Below are positions 1 to 9,559 of a DNA stretch of 64,000 nucleotides, one piece after another. The first letter of the stretch is position 1. Every line of letters begins with the position of its first letter. This stretch comes from Accumulibacter sp. Lineage in GTDB: Bacteria > Pseudomonadota > Gammaproteobacteria > Burkholderiales > Rhodocyclaceae. The notes beneath the pieces are model-generated. The model saw only the letters and a list, made by a program, of their open reading frames with translations. It had not been told where the DNA came from and did not search any database. The translations under genes and the position numbers were made by a program. The DNA is taken from NCBI RefSeq assembly GCF_023806625.1, contig NZ_JAMTDX010000051.1, positions 1-64,000 on the forward strand, read 5' to 3'.

Positions 1-53
1 TTGAGGGGGTAGTGACTTCGGTCGTATGAGTTCGAGTCTCATCGTCGGCACCA
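1..53 (+). tRNA. tRNA-Leu(GAG), 3' part only
   Basis: The window opens inside a tRNA. Visible are the anticodon loop around TTGAGG (anticodon GAG), the 3' half of the anticodon stem (GGGTAG), a long variable arm of the leucine class, the T arm (ATGAG, loop TTCGAGT, CTCAT) and the acceptor 3' strand ending in encoded CCA at 51-53. The same parts line up with E. coli tRNA-Leu GAG. The 5' half lies before base 1. A leucine tRNA just upstream of nuoA is a familiar betaproteobacterial arrangement. No integrase follows it, so there is no sign that it serves here as an attachment site. Confidence 0.9.
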
Positions 54-112
54 GTAGCAGCTTTGCATTGGCGATGGCTGCGGTCTGAATCGAAGCGCTT
101 GTGGGGCGGATC

Positions 113-487
113 ATGCTCGAGAGCTATTTCCCGGTGTTTGTCTTCATCCTGGTCGGGGTCGCTTTCGGTTTCGCCCCGGTCATCGCCGGCCTGGTCGTCG
201 GTCCGCATCGGCCGGATGCCGAAAAGCTCTCTCCCTACGAGTGCGGTTTCGAAGCCTTCGAGGATGCGCGCATGAAGTTCGATGTGCGCTACTACCTGAT
301 CGCCATCATCTTCATTCTCTTCGATCTCGAGGTCGCTTTCCTTCTCCCCTGGGCGACGATCTTCAAGGAGATTGCCCAGACCGAGGCGGTGAAATGGTTC
401 GGCTTCATCGAGATGATGGTCTTCATCGCCATACTGGTCGTCGGGTACGTGTACGCCTGGGCCAGGGGCGCCCTCGACTGGGAGTGA
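113..487 (+). CDS. nuoA: NADH-quinone oxidoreductase subunit A
   Basis: Small membrane subunit of Complex I in the inner membrane, placed by the family at the junction of the peripheral arm and the proton-pumping arm. The product is 124 residues, normal for NuoA, and begins [12 protein letters not shown] hydrophobic first segment is followed by the conserved loop [12 protein letters not shown], then two more membrane segments containing [12 protein letters not shown]. The ATG at 113 is preferred over an in-frame GTG at 101 because it gives the standard NuoA N-terminus and has a purine-rich GGGGCGG just before it. It is the first gene of the fourteen-gene nuo operon and ends three bases before nuoB. 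Confidence 0.95.
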   Translation: MLESYFPVFVFILVGVAFGFAPVIAGLVVGPHRPDAEKLSPYECGFEAFEDARMKFDVRYYLIAIIFILFDLEVAFLLPWATIFKEIAQTEAVKWFGFIEMMVFIAILVVGYVYAWARGALDWE

Positions 488-490
488 GTG

Positions 491-967
491 ATGAGCATCG
501 AAGGCATTCTCCAGGAAGGTTTCGTCACCACGACGGCCGACAAGCTGATCAACTACGTGCGTACCGGTTCGCTGTGGCCGATGACCTTCGGTCTGGCCTG
601 TTGCGCGATCGAGATGATCCAGGCCGGGTGCTCACGCTATGACCTGGACCGCTTCGGCATCGTCTTCCGCCCGAGTCCGCGTCAGTCCGACGTGATGGTC
701 GTCGCCGGGACGCTGACCAACAAGATGGCTTCGGCGATGCGCAAGGTCTACGACCAGATGGCCGAACCGCGCTGGGTCGTTTCGATGGGCTCGTGCGCCA
801 ACGGGGGCGGCTATTATCACTACTCGTACTCCGTGGTCCGGGGATGCGACCGCATCGTGCCGGTCGATATCTATGTCCCCGGCTGCCCGCCGACGGCCGA
901 GGCGCTGATCTACGGCCTGATCCAGCTCCAGAACAAGATTCGCCGTACGAACACCATCGCCCGCTGA
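491..967 (+). CDS. nuoB: NADH-quinone oxidoreductase subunit B (cluster N2)
   Basis: Peripheral-arm subunit that carries the terminal 4Fe-4S cluster N2, which passes electrons to quinone. The 158-residue product shows the hallmark adjacent cysteines in [10 protein letters not shown] and the downstream cluster residues in [13 protein letters not shown] and [11 protein letters not shown]. The start [11 protein letters not shown] at 491 is chosen over a GTG one codon earlier. It lies between nuoA and nuoC in the usual order. Confidence 0.96.
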   Translation: MSIEGILQEGFVTTTADKLINYVRTGSLWPMTFGLACCAIEMIQAGCSRYDLDRFGIVFRPSPRQSDVMVVAGTLTNKMASAMRKVYDQMAEPRWVVSMGSCANGGGYYHYSYSVVRGCDRIVPVDIYVPGCPPTAEALIYGLIQLQNKIRRTNTIAR

Positions 968-988
968 CCCTCCGATCGGAAGTGAGCC

Positions 989-1594
989 ATGTCTGCCACG
1001 CTGGAAGCGCTGACCCTGAACCTGCAGGAAAGCCTCGGTGATCGCCTGAAGTCGTTGAAGTCGGCGCATGGCGAAGTCACCGTCGAAGTCGATGCCGCCG
1101 ACTATCTGGATGTGATGCTGCGTCTGCGCGACACGGCGAGTCTCTCTTTCGAGGAACTCATCGACCTCTGCGGAGTGGATTATTCGGCTTACGGCAACGT
1201 TGCCCGTCAGGGGCGGCGTTTCGCAGTGGTGACCCACCTGCTGTCGATCACCCGCAACTGGCGCCTGCGCGTCCGCTGTTTCGCCGAGGACGACGATTTC
1301 CCGTCGGTCCCCTCGATCACCCCGGTATGGAACTCGGCCGACTGGTTCGAGCGTGAGGCTTTCGACCTGTACGGGATCGTCTTCCCGGGACACAGCGACC
1401 TGCGGCGGATTCTCACCGATTACGGATTCGTCGGCCATCCTTTCCGCAAGGATTTCCCGGTCTCCGGCTACCTCGAGATGCGTTATGACCCTGACCAGCA
1501 ACGTGTCATCTACCAGCCGGTAACCATCGAGCCGCGCGAGATCACGCCGCGGATCGTCCGCGAGGCGACCTACGGGAACGTCGACCATGCCTGA
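989..1594 (+). CDS. nuoC: NADH-quinone oxidoreductase subunit C
   Basis: Peripheral-arm subunit (30 kDa family) that packs against NuoD and helps form the quinone-reducing module; it carries no cofactor. The 201-residue length is typical of the unfused betaproteobacterial form. The family signature is visible near the C-terminus as [17 protein letters not shown], followed by [19 protein letters not shown]. An AGTGAG purine stretch precedes the ATG. The 3' end overlaps the nuoD start by 8 bases, which suggests translational coupling. NuoC and NuoD are separate proteins here, unlike the fused NuoCD of E. coli. Confidence 0.95.
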   Translation: MSATLEALTLNLQESLGDRLKSLKSAHGEVTVEVDAADYLDVMLRLRDTASLSFEELIDLCGVDYSAYGNVARQGRRFAVVTHLLSITRNWRLRVRCFAEDDDFPSVPSITPVWNSADWFEREAFDLYGIVFPGHSDLRRILTDYGFVGHPFRKDFPVSGYLEMRYDPDQQRVIYQPVTIEPREITPRIVREATYGNVDHA

Positions 1595-2840
1595 ACTGCA
1601 CAACTTCACGCTGAATTTCGGGCCGCAGCACCCTGCCGCGCATGGCGTGCTGCGCCTCGTCCTCGAGCTCGACGGCGAAGTGGTCGTACGCGCCGACCCG
1701 CACATCGGCCTGCTCCATCGGGCGACCGAGAAGCTCGCCGAGACGAAGACCTGGATTCAGTCGGTGCCGTACATGGACCGCCTCGACTACATGTCGATGA
1801 TGTGCAACGAGCACGCCTACTGCATGGCCATCGAGCGGCTGCTGAGCATCGAGGTGCCGATCCGCGCGCAGTACATCCGCGTCATGTTCGACGAGATCAC
1901 GCGCGTCCTCAACCATCTGCTCTGGGTCGGCTGTCACGGTCTCGACGTCGGGGCGATGACCATGGTTCTCTACGCCTTTCGCGAGCGTGAGGATCTGATC
2001 GACGCTTACGAGGCGGTCTCCGGCGCGCGCATGCACGCGGCCTACTATCGTCCGGGTGGTGTCTATCGCGACCTCCCCGATCGCATGCCCCAGTACCAGG
2101 AGTCGAAGTGGAAGAGCGCTGCGCAGATCAGGCCCTTCAACGCGGCGCGGGCCGGTTCGCTGCTCGACTTCCTCGATGACTTCGTGAGCCGTTTCCCAGC
2201 GCTGCTCGACGAATACGAGACGCTGCTGACCGACAACCGGATCTGGAAACAGCGACTGGTCAATGTCGGTATCGTCTCGCCCGAGCGCGCCTTGCAGCGC
2301 GGTTTCACCGGGCCGATGTTGCGTGGCTCGGGGATTGCCTGGGATCTGCGCAAGAAGCAGCCCTACGAAGTGTACGATCGCCTCGATTTCGACATCCCGG
2401 TCGGGGTCACCGGCGATTCGTACGATCGCTATCTGGTGCGCATGGAAGAGATGCGGCAATCCAACCGCATCATCAAGCAGTGTATCGACTGGCTCAGACA
2501 GAATCCTGGCCCGGTGATGTCCGACAACTGCAAGGTCGCCGCGCCGAGTCGCGAGGCGATGAAGTCGAACATGGAGGAACTGATCCATCACTTCAAGCTG
2601 TGCACCGAAGGGATTCACGTCCCCGAAGGGGAGGTCTACTCGGCCGTCGAGCATCCGAAGGGCGAATTCGGGATCTACGTGATCTCCGACGGGGCGAACA
2701 AGCCCTACCGTCTGAAGATTCGCGCGCCGGGCTACGTACACCTCTCGGCGATGAACGAGATGGCTTGCGGACACATGCTCGCCGACGTGGTGACGATCAT
2801 TGGTTCCCAGGACATCGTTTTTGGCGAGATTGACCGCTGA
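1587..2840 (+). CDS. nuoD: NADH-quinone oxidoreductase subunit D
   Basis: 49-kDa family subunit, related to the large subunit of NiFe hydrogenases, that forms most of the quinone-binding pocket with NuoB. At 417 residues it has the expected length. Conserved landmarks are [14 protein letters not shown] at the N-terminus, [12 protein letters not shown], the segment [15 protein letters not shown], and the C-terminal [12 protein letters not shown]. It overlaps nuoC by 8 bases, and its TGA shares one base with the nuoE ATG (TGATG). Confidence 0.97.
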   Translation: MPELHNFTLNFGPQHPAAHGVLRLVLELDGEVVVRADPHIGLLHRATEKLAETKTWIQSVPYMDRLDYMSMMCNEHAYCMAIERLLSIEVPIRAQYIRVMFDEITRVLNHLLWVGCHGLDVGAMTMVLYAFREREDLIDAYEAVSGARMHAAYYRPGGVYRDLPDRMPQYQESKWKSAAQIRPFNAARAGSLLDFLDDFVSRFPALLDEYETLLTDNRIWKQRLVNVGIVSPERALQRGFTGPMLRGSGIAWDLRKKQPYEVYDRLDFDIPVGVTGDSYDRYLVRMEEMRQSNRIIKQCIDWLRQNPGPVMSDNCKVAAPSREAMKSNMEELIHHFKLCTEGIHVPEGEVYSAVEHPKGEFGIYVISDGANKPYRLKIRAPGYVHLSAMNEMACGHMLADVVTIIGSQDIVFGEIDR

Positions 2841-3313
2841 TGTTGACTCCAGAATCCCTCAAGAGAATCGATCGGGAAATTGCCAAGTACCCGCCGGATC
2901 AGAAGCAGTCGGCGGTGATGGCCGCCTTGGCCATTGCCCAGGAAGAGCGGGGCTGGTTGTCGAACGAAGCGATCGAGTTCGTCGCCGGGTATCTCGGAAT
3001 GGCGCCGATCGCGGCCTACGAGGTGGCCACCTTCTACGGCATGTACGACCTCAAACCCGTCGGCAAGTACAAGGTGTCGGTATGCACGAACCTGCCGTGC
3101 ATGCTCACCGGTGGCGTCGATGCCGGCGAGTACCTGAAGAAGAAGCTCGGGATCGGCTACAACGAAACGACTCCGGACGGCCTGATCACGCTCAAGGAAA
3201 GCGAGTGCATGGGCGCCTGCGGGGATGCTCCGGTGATGATCGTCAATAATCGCCGCATGTGCAGCTGGATGAACCCCGAGGAAATCGACAAACTGCTGGC
3301 GGAGCTCAAGTAA
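2840..3313 (+). CDS. nuoE: NADH-quinone oxidoreductase subunit E (2Fe-2S cluster N1a)
   Basis: Thioredoxin-like 24-kDa subunit of the NADH dehydrogenase module. The 157-residue product shows the four ligands for the binuclear cluster N1a: CTNLPC in the first half and [11 protein letters not shown] near the C-terminus. Upstream is an antiparallel helical region ([19 protein letters not shown]) typical of the family. The gene begins on the last base of the nuoD stop codon, and its own TAA shares a base with the nuoF ATG (TAATG), so nuoD, E and F look translationally coupled. Confidence 0.95.
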   Translation: MLTPESLKRIDREIAKYPPDQKQSAVMAALAIAQEERGWLSNEAIEFVAGYLGMAPIAAYEVATFYGMYDLKPVGKYKVSVCTNLPCMLTGGVDAGEYLKKKLGIGYNETTPDGLITLKESECMGACGDAPVMIVNNRRMCSWMNPEEIDKLLAELK

Positions 3314-4641
3314 TGGCGATCCTCGGTGCAATCAACCCGATGCTCACCGTCGGCCTCGATGGCGACAGGGCGTGGCGTCTGGCGGACTACCTCACGCGCG
3401 GCGGCTACAGGGCATTGCGCCGGGTTCTCGAAGGGAAGATGCCGCAGGGCGAGGTGATCAACGAGGTCAAGAAATCGGTCCTCCGCGGTCGCGGGGGGGC
3501 CGGCTTTCCAACCGGGCTGAAGTGGAGCTTCATGCCGCGCTCGTTCCCTGGCGACAAGTACGTGGTCTGCAACTCGGACGAAGGCGAGCCAGGAACGTTC
3601 AAGGACCGGGACATCCTGCGCTTCAACCCGCATTCGGTGATCGAGGGAATGATCATCGCCGGCTACGCAATGGGTGCGGGGCGTGGGTACAACTATATCC
3701 ACGGCGAGATCTGGGAGATCTACGAGCGCTTCGAGGAGGCTCTCGACGAGGCGCGGGCGGCGGGTTTCCTGGGTACGAACATCCTCGGCTCGGGTTTCGA
3801 CTTCGACCTCTTCGCGCACCATGGCTACGGAGCGTACATCTGCGGCGAAGAGACGGCACTGCTCGAGTCGATCGAGGGCAAGAAGGGGCAGCCACGCTTC
3901 AAGCCGCCATTTCCGGCGTCATTCGGGCTTTACGGCAAGCCGACGACGATCAACAACACCGAGACCTTTGCCTCGATCCCGTACATCATCAACCTCGGCG
4001 GCGAGGCCTACCTCGAAGCGGGCAAGCCGAACAACGGTGGAACGAAACTGTTCTCCGTCTCCGGGCACGTCAACCGCCCCGGGAACTACGAGATTCCTCT
4101 CGGCACCCCCTTTGCCACCCTGCTCGAGATGGCCGGCGGCATGCGCGGCGGGCGCAAGCTCAAGGGCTGCATTCCAGGGGGCTCGTCGGCGCCGGTCGTT
4201 CCCGCCGCGATGATGATGGACTGCACGATGGATTACGACTCGATCAGCAAGGCGGGTTCGATGCTCGGGTCGGGCGCAGTGATCGTCATGGACGAGACGA
4301 CCTGCATGGTCAAGGCGCTCGAACGTCTCTCGTACTTCTACTACGAGGAATCGTGCGGCCAATGCACGCCGTGCCGTGAGGGCACCAACTGGCTGTACAA
4401 GGTCGTGCACCGCATAGAAAACGGTAAAGGGCGCCCCGACGATCTCGACCTCCTCGCCAGCGTGACCACGAACATCATGGGCCGAACCATCTGTGCGCTG
4501 GGCGATGCTGCTTCGATGCCGGTACAGAGCTTCATCAAACACTTCCGCGACGAGTTCGCGTACCACATCGAAAACAGGAAGTGCCTCGTGCCCGTCGATG
4601 TCCAGCGCGCCGGAAGTGGCTTCTTTACGGCAACGGTTTAG
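3313..4641 (+). CDS. nuoF: NADH-quinone oxidoreductase subunit F (NADH/FMN site)
   Basis: 51-kDa subunit that binds NADH and FMN and carries 4Fe-4S cluster N3, the electron entry point of Complex I. The product is 442 residues. The FMN and nucleotide region is visible as [13 protein letters not shown], followed by [13 protein letters not shown] and [15 protein letters not shown]. The N3 ligands are in [12 protein letters not shown] plus a later cysteine in [11 protein letters not shown]. The ATG at 3313 is chosen because it overlaps the nuoE stop; an earlier in-frame ATG at 3259 would lie deep inside nuoE. Confidence 0.96.
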   Translation: MAILGAINPMLTVGLDGDRAWRLADYLTRGGYRALRRVLEGKMPQGEVINEVKKSVLRGRGGAGFPTGLKWSFMPRSFPGDKYVVCNSDEGEPGTFKDRDILRFNPHSVIEGMIIAGYAMGAGRGYNYIHGEIWEIYERFEEALDEARAAGFLGTNILGSGFDFDLFAHHGYGAYICGEETALLESIEGKKGQPRFKPPFPASFGLYGKPTTINNTETFASIPYIINLGGEAYLEAGKPNNGGTKLFSVSGHVNRPGNYEIPLGTPFATLLEMAGGMRGGRKLKGCIPGGSSAPVVPAAMMMDCTMDYDSISKAGSMLGSGAVIVMDETTCMVKALERLSYFYYEESCGQCTPCREGTNWLYKVVHRIENGKGRPDDLDLLASVTTNIMGRTICALGDAASMPVQSFIKHFRDEFAYHIENRKCLVPVDVQRAGSGFFTATV

Positions 4642-4650
4642 GGACGGACG

Positions 4651-6990
4651 ATGGAAATCGAAATCGACGGCAAGAAAGCCGATGTGCCGGAAGGCAGCAC
4701 GATCATGGATGCGGCGCAGCAGCTTGGCGCCTACATTCCCCACTTCTGCTATCACAAGAAGCTCTCGATCGCCGCGAACTGCCGGATGTGCCTCGTGCAG
4801 GTCGAGAAGGCGCCCAAGCCGTTACCCGCGTGCGCCACTCCGGTGACCAACGGCATGAAGGTGTTTACCCATTCACCGCTGGCCGTGAAGGCCCAGCAAG
4901 GGGTCATGGAGTTCCTGCTGATCAACCATCCCCTCGACTGCCCGATCTGCGACCAGGGCGGCGAGTGTCAGCTGCAGGATCTCGCCGTCGGCTACGGAGG
5001 GAGCGCTTCGCGCTTCGCGGAAGACAAGCGGGTGGTGTTTCACAAGGACGTCGGGCCGCTGATCTCGATGCAGGAAATGGCGCGGTGCATCCACTGTACG
5101 CGCTGCGTCCGCTTTGGTCAGGAAATCGCCGGAGTCATGGAACTCGGGATGGCCAACCGCAACGTCCACTCGGAGATCACCAGCTTCGTCGGCCGCTCGG
5201 TGGATTCGGAACTCTCGGGCAACATGATCGACCTGTGCCCGGTCGGCGCGCTGACCTCGAAGCCCTTCCGTTATTCTGCGCGAAGCTGGGAGCTGTCGCG
5301 GCGGCGGTCGATCAGCCCGCACGACAGCGTCGGCGCCAACCTGACCGTCCAGATCAAGAACAACGTCGTCAAGCGGGTGCTGCCGCGCGAGAATGAAGAA
5401 GTCAATGAGTGCTGGATTTCCGACAAGGACCGGTTCTCGTACGAAGCCCTGAATTCACCGGCACGGCTGGCCAACCCGATGGTCCGTGTGGACGGCGCGC
5501 TGCGTGAGGTCGAGTGGACCGTCGCTCTCGATTACGTCGCTCACGCCCTGAGGGACATCGTCGCCGACAGTGGGCCGGATTCGCTGGCTTTCCTCGGCTC
5601 TCCACACTCGACGCTCGAGGAACTGCACCTGCTGCAGAAGCTGGCGCGTGGCCTGGGGTCGGGCAACATCGACTTCCGTCCGCGGCGGCGCGACTTCTCG
5701 GCCGACGGCAAGCTCGCCGGAATACCCTGGCTTGGTCTGAGGTTCGCCGAGATTCAGGAGCTCGACGCTGCGCTGGTCGTCGGCAGCTTCCTGCGCAAGG
5801 ATCATCCGCTCTTCGCCCAGCGACTGCGACAGTTGGCCAGGAAGTCGGGCAAGGTCAGTCTCGTTTCGGTGACTCGGGACGACCCGCTGATCAACCTGCA
5901 CGCGCAACTCGCCGTCGCCCCCGCCGATCTCCCTCGCGCGCTGGCGGCCATCGTCAAGGCCGCGGCCGCGCTGAGCGGTGGGCGCGCTCCGGCCGGCCTC
6001 GAAAACGTCGAGCCGTGCGCGGCCAGCGAGGCGATCGCCCGCAGCCTGCTCGAAGGCGAGAGGCGGGCGATCTTTCTCGGCAATGCCGTCGAGCAGCACC
6101 CGCAGGCCGCCGAGATCCACGCACTGGCCAGCTCGCTGGCCAGGCTGACCTCGGCTCGCTACGGCTTCATCGGCGAGGCGGCGAACAGCGTCGGCGGTTA
6201 CCTGGCCAAGGCGCTGCCGACCGCTCTCAATGGCTACGAGATGTTCGCCCAGCCGCGCCGGGCCTACGTTCTGCTCGGCATCGAGCCGGAACTCGACTGC
6301 CACGATCCGCAGCTGGCCCGCGCGGCGCTGGCTCAGGCCGCGCTGGTCGTCGCGCTGACCCCGTTTGCCGACGGCGCACAGACCGAGTACGCCGATGTCC
6401 TGCTGCCGGTCGCCCCGTTTACCGAGACCTCGGGAACCTTCGTCAACGCCGAGGGGCGGCCGCAGAGCTTTGCTGGCGTCGTTGCCCCGTTTGGCAACGC
6501 ACGCCCGGGCTGGAAGGTGCTGCGCGTGCTTGGCAACCTTCTCGCTCTTTCGGGTTTCGACCAGACGTCGAGTGAGCAGGTCCGCGACGAACTCGTTCCA
6601 CCCGGATCGCTCTTCGTCGGCGGACTCGACAACGGGCTCAAGGGAGGTGAGGTCGCGGTCTCCGTCCGGCGAGCGACCGCAGAGGGCAGCCTGCAGCGGG
6701 TGGCGGACGTCCCGATCCACTTTGCCGACCCACTGGTCCGCCGGGCACCGGCGCTCCAGATGACCCGCGATGCGGCGCTGCCGACCGCGCGCATGAGCGC
6801 CCGTACGCTCGGCTCGATCGGAGTCACCGACGGGGTCCAGGTGCGCGTCCGGCAGGGCAGTGGCGAAGCGTTGCTGACCGCCAGACTCGACGACACGGTA
6901 CCCGACGGGTGTGTCCGGGTTGCCGCGGCGCACAGCTCGACCGCGGCGCTGGGTGAGATGTTCGGTGCGATCAACGTGGAGCGTGCATGA
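4651..6990 (+). CDS. nuoG: NADH-quinone oxidoreductase subunit G
   Basis: 75-kDa subunit that conducts electrons from NuoF toward NuoB. At 779 residues it has an N-terminal ferredoxin-like domain with 2Fe-2S cysteines ([11 protein letters not shown] and ACATPV), then [18 protein letters not shown] and [11 protein letters not shown] for the next clusters, and then a molybdopterin-oxidoreductase-like domain that is degenerate in function. Motifs such as [21 protein letters not shown] fit that C-terminal fold. Its TGA overlaps the nuoH ATG as ATGA. Confidence 0.95.
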   Translation: MEIEIDGKKADVPEGSTIMDAAQQLGAYIPHFCYHKKLSIAANCRMCLVQVEKAPKPLPACATPVTNGMKVFTHSPLAVKAQQGVMEFLLINHPLDCPICDQGGECQLQDLAVGYGGSASRFAEDKRVVFHKDVGPLISMQEMARCIHCTRCVRFGQEIAGVMELGMANRNVHSEITSFVGRSVDSELSGNMIDLCPVGALTSKPFRYSARSWELSRRRSISPHDSVGANLTVQIKNNVVKRVLPRENEEVNECWISDKDRFSYEALNSPARLANPMVRVDGALREVEWTVALDYVAHALRDIVADSGPDSLAFLGSPHSTLEELHLLQKLARGLGSGNIDFRPRRRDFSADGKLAGIPWLGLRFAEIQELDAALVVGSFLRKDHPLFAQRLRQLARKSGKVSLVSVTRDDPLINLHAQLAVAPADLPRALAAIVKAAAALSGGRAPAGLENVEPCAASEAIARSLLEGERRAIFLGNAVEQHPQAAEIHALASSLARLTSARYGFIGEAANSVGGYLAKALPTALNGYEMFAQPRRAYVLLGIEPELDCHDPQLARAALAQAALVVALTPFADGAQTEYADVLLPVAPFTETSGTFVNAEGRPQSFAGVVAPFGNARPGWKVLRVLGNLLALSGFDQTSSEQVRDELVPPGSLFVGGLDNGLKGGEVAVSVRRATAEGSLQRVADVPIHFADPLVRRAPALQMTRDAALPTARMSARTLGSIGVTDGVQVRVRQGSGEALLTARLDDTVPDGCVRVAAAHSSTAALGEMFGAINVERA

Positions 6991-8039
6991 TGGTCGAGGC
7001 GCTGCAGGGAGTGTTGCAGGGAGTTTTCGGGGCAGCGTTTCCACTGGTGTGGACCTTGCTCAAGATCGTGCTGATCATTGCGCCGCTGCTGCTCGTCGTC
7101 GCCTACCTGACGTTCTGGGAGCGGAAGGTCATCGGCTGGATGCAGGTGCGGATCGGTCCCAACCGCGTCGGTCCATGGGGGCTGATCCAGCCGATCGCCG
7201 ATGGCCTGAAGCTGCTGTTCAAGGAAGTGGTCATTCCCACCGGCTGCGACCGGGCGGTCTTCCTGCTCGCGCCGGTATTCGCCTTTGCTCCGGCACTCGC
7301 CGCATGGGCGGTGATTCCGTTCAACGACACGCTGGTCCTCGCGAACATCAACGCGAGTCTGCTGTACATCATGTCGATCACCTCGGTCGGCGTCTATGGA
7401 ATCATCCTCTCGGGCTGGGCATCGAACTCGAAGTACGCGTTCCTCGGCGGCATGCGCTCCGCCGCGCAGATGATCTCCTACGAGATCGCCATGGGCCTGG
7501 CGCTGGTCGTCGTCCTGATGGTCTCCAACAGTCTCAACCTCGGCGACATCGTCAGGGCCCAGAGCCAGGGCTACTTCGCTGACAAGGGGCTGGCTTTCCT
7601 GTCCTGGAACTGGCTGCCGCTGCTGCCGATGTTCATCGTCTATCTCGTGTCGATCGTCGCCGAAACCAACCGCGCGCCGTTCGACCTCGCCGAGGGTGAA
7701 TCCGAGATCGTCGGCTTCCACGTCGAGTACTCGGGAATGGCTTTTGCGGTCTTCTTTCTGGCCGAGTACGCGAACATGATCCTCGTATCGTCGCTGGCGG
7801 CCATCCTCTTCCTCGGCGGCTGGCTTTCCCCCTTCGGTTTCCTGCCCGACGGCATCCTCTGGCTGTTCCTGAAGATCGCCGCGGTTCTGTTCATCTTCCT
7901 CTGGGTTCGTGCCACCTTCCCACGCTATCGCTACGACCAGATCATGCGCCTCGGCTGGAAGGTGTTCATCCCGGTATGCCTGATATGGCTGGTGGTGATC
8001 GGGGTCTGGATGATGTCACCCTTGAACATCTGGAAATGA
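6987..8039 (+). CDS. nuoH: NADH-quinone oxidoreductase subunit H
   Basis: Membrane subunit of about eight helices that forms the entrance to the quinone channel and links it to the pump arm. The 350-residue product carries the strongly conserved [19 protein letters not shown] loop, [12 protein letters not shown], and the charged [17 protein letters not shown] loop. Two adjacent ATG codons (6987 and 6990) can start it; the first overlaps the nuoG stop and supports coupling. It is followed after 10 bases by nuoI. Confidence 0.96.
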   Translation: MMVEALQGVLQGVFGAAFPLVWTLLKIVLIIAPLLLVVAYLTFWERKVIGWMQVRIGPNRVGPWGLIQPIADGLKLLFKEVVIPTGCDRAVFLLAPVFAFAPALAAWAVIPFNDTLVLANINASLLYIMSITSVGVYGIILSGWASNSKYAFLGGMRSAAQMISYEIAMGLALVVVLMVSNSLNLGDIVRAQSQGYFADKGLAFLSWNWLPLLPMFIVYLVSIVAETNRAPFDLAEGESEIVGFHVEYSGMAFAVFFLAEYANMILVSSLAAILFLGGWLSPFGFLPDGILWLFLKIAAVLFIFLWVRATFPRYRYDQIMRLGWKVFIPVCLIWLVVIGVWMMSPLNIWK

Positions 8040-8049
8040 GGGGCGAGTC

Positions 8050-8538
8050 ATGGGCTCGATGAAGGAAATTTTCAACAGCCTCCTCCTCAAGGAGCTGCTC
8101 AAGGGCCTGTCGTTGACCGGGCGCTACATGTTCGCGCGCAAGATCACCGTCCAGTACCCCGAAGAGAAGACGCCGCAGAGTTTCCGCTTCCGCGGCCTGC
8201 ACGCGCTGCGCCGCTATCCCAACGGCGAGGAACGATGCATTGCCTGCAAGCTCTGCGAAGCCGTCTGTCCGGCGATGGCGATCACCATCGAGTCGGATCA
8301 GCGCGCCGACGGCTCACGGCGCACGACACGCTACGACATCGATCTGACGAAGTGCATCTTCTGCGGTTTCTGCGAGGAAGCCTGCCCGGTCGACGCGATC
8401 GTCGAGACCCGCGTTTATGAATATCACGGGGAAAGCCGCGGCGATCTTTATTACACCAAGGCGATGCTTCTGGCCAACGGCGATCGCTACGAAGCGCAGA
8501 TCGCGGCCGATCGCGAACTCGATTCGAAATACCGCTGA
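8050..8538 (+). CDS. nuoI: NADH-quinone oxidoreductase subunit I (2x 4Fe-4S)
   Basis: Ferredoxin-like subunit carrying clusters N6a and N6b, which relay electrons from NuoG to NuoB. The 162-residue product has two complete 4Fe-4S motifs, [12 protein letters not shown] and [12 protein letters not shown], spaced as in the family, and the signature [11 protein letters not shown] just before the first. The N-terminal amphipathic segment [20 protein letters not shown] is the usual membrane-facing helix. It sits between nuoH and nuoJ. Confidence 0.96.
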   Translation: MGSMKEIFNSLLLKELLKGLSLTGRYMFARKITVQYPEEKTPQSFRFRGLHALRRYPNGEERCIACKLCEAVCPAMAITIESDQRADGSRRTTRYDIDLTKCIFCGFCEEACPVDAIVETRVYEYHGESRGDLYYTKAMLLANGDRYEAQIAADRELDSKYR

Positions 8539-8554
8539 CAGGCAGACCGACAAG

Positions 8555-9157
8555 ATGGAATTCAGGACCTTCGTTTTCTATTTCCTTTCGGCGATCCTGG
8601 TGATCGCCGGGTTGCGGGTGATCACCGCACGCAACCCGGTGCGCGCTGCCCTCTACCTGGTCCTGGCCTTCTTCACGGCGAGCGGCGTGTGGATCCTGCT
8701 GCAGGCCGAGTTTCTGGCGATCGCTCTGGTCCTGGTGTACGTCGGCGCGGTGATGGTCCTCTTCCTGTTCGTGGTGATGATGCTGGACATCAACATCGAC
8801 CGTCTCCGCGAGGGATTCTGGCGCTATCTTCCGCTTGGCTCGATCATCGCTCTGCTGATGGTCTCGGAGATGGCCCTGGTGCTCGGCGGGAACTACCTCG
8901 GCCTGTTCGAGACCAGCGTCGAGCAGGCCGGTGCGGAGCACAGCAACGTCCAGGCCGTCGGTCGCCTGATGTTCACGGATTATGTCTATCCTTTCGAGCT
9001 GGCCTCGGTGGTCCTGCTCGTCGGCATCGTCGCTGCGGTCGCCCTGACGCAGCGCGAGAGGCGCAAGAACAAGTCGGTCAGCCCGTCGCAGCAGGTCTTC
9101 GTCAAGGCTCGGGACCGCGTCCGCGTGCTGCAGATGCCCGCTGAAAAGAGGGACTGA
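8555..9157 (+). CDS. nuoJ: NADH-quinone oxidoreductase subunit J
   Basis: Hydrophobic membrane subunit of about five helices. The 200-residue product starts [16 protein letters not shown], which matches the family; an open frame extends upstream into nuoI but gives a hydrophilic, unrelated N-terminus. The conserved third helix is visible as [21 protein letters not shown] hydrophilic C-terminal tail of about 35 residues follows the last helix. Sixteen bases separate it from nuoI, and the 94 bases to nuoK are the longest gap in the operon. Confidence 0.93.
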   Translation: MEFRTFVFYFLSAILVIAGLRVITARNPVRAALYLVLAFFTASGVWILLQAEFLAIALVLVYVGAVMVLFLFVVMMLDINIDRLREGFWRYLPLGSIIALLMVSEMALVLGGNYLGLFETSVEQAGAEHSNVQAVGRLMFTDYVYPFELASVVLLVGIVAAVALTQRERRKNKSVSPSQQVFVKARDRVRVLQMPAEKRD

Positions 9158-9240
9158 CCAGCAACCATCGAGCCAGCACAAGAACCAGGCGAATCCGGCC
9201 GGGTGCGCGCCAAGCTGCCGCACCCCATGCAAAGGGAATC

Positions 9241-9254
9241 AGGGAGGTACCTTG
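9241..9254 (+). promoter_or_regulatory. Strong Shine-Dalgarno fixing a TTG start for nuoK
   Basis: AGGGAGG at 9241-9247 lies five bases before TTG at 9252-9254. No ATG in frame gives the full NuoK N-terminus, so this site decides the start. A near-perfect ribosome site compensating for a weak TTG codon is plausible. Confidence 0.7.
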
Positions 9255-9557
9255 CTTACACTGTCCCATTTCTTGATCCTGGGCGCGATTCTTTTCGCGA
9301 TCAGCGTCGTCGGCATCTTTCTCAACCGCAAGAATCTGATCATCATCCTGATGTCGATCGAGCTGATGCTGCTGGCGGTGAACATGAACTTCATCGCCTT
9401 CTCGCACTATCTTCAGGATCTCGCCGGCCAGGTCTTCGTCTTCTTCATCCTGACCGTCGCAGCTGCGGAATCCGCCATCGGCCTGGCGATTCTCGTCGTG
9501 CTGTTCCGCAACCTGAAGACGATCCACGTGGATGATCTGGACAGCCTCAAGGGGTGA
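9252..9557 (+). CDS. nuoK: NADH-quinone oxidoreductase subunit K
   Basis: Three-helix membrane subunit related to MrpC, part of the proton path in the membrane arm. The 101-residue product begins [10 protein letters not shown] from a TTG codon, the family's normal N-terminus. Both buried acidic residues expected for function are visible, in [16 protein letters not shown] and [13 protein letters not shown]. It is preceded by a 94-base gap in which no other element was recognised and is followed directly by nuoL. Confidence 0.95.
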   Translation: MLTLSHFLILGAILFAISVVGIFLNRKNLIIILMSIELMLLAVNMNFIAFSHYLQDLAGQVFVFFILTVAAAESAIGLAILVVLFRNLKTIHVDDLDSLKG

Positions 9558-9559
9558 CG

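Noticed and set aside
1..113. tRNA-Leu as an attachment site of a genomic island
   Set aside because: No integrase, no direct repeat of the tRNA end was noticed, and a core nuo operon follows.
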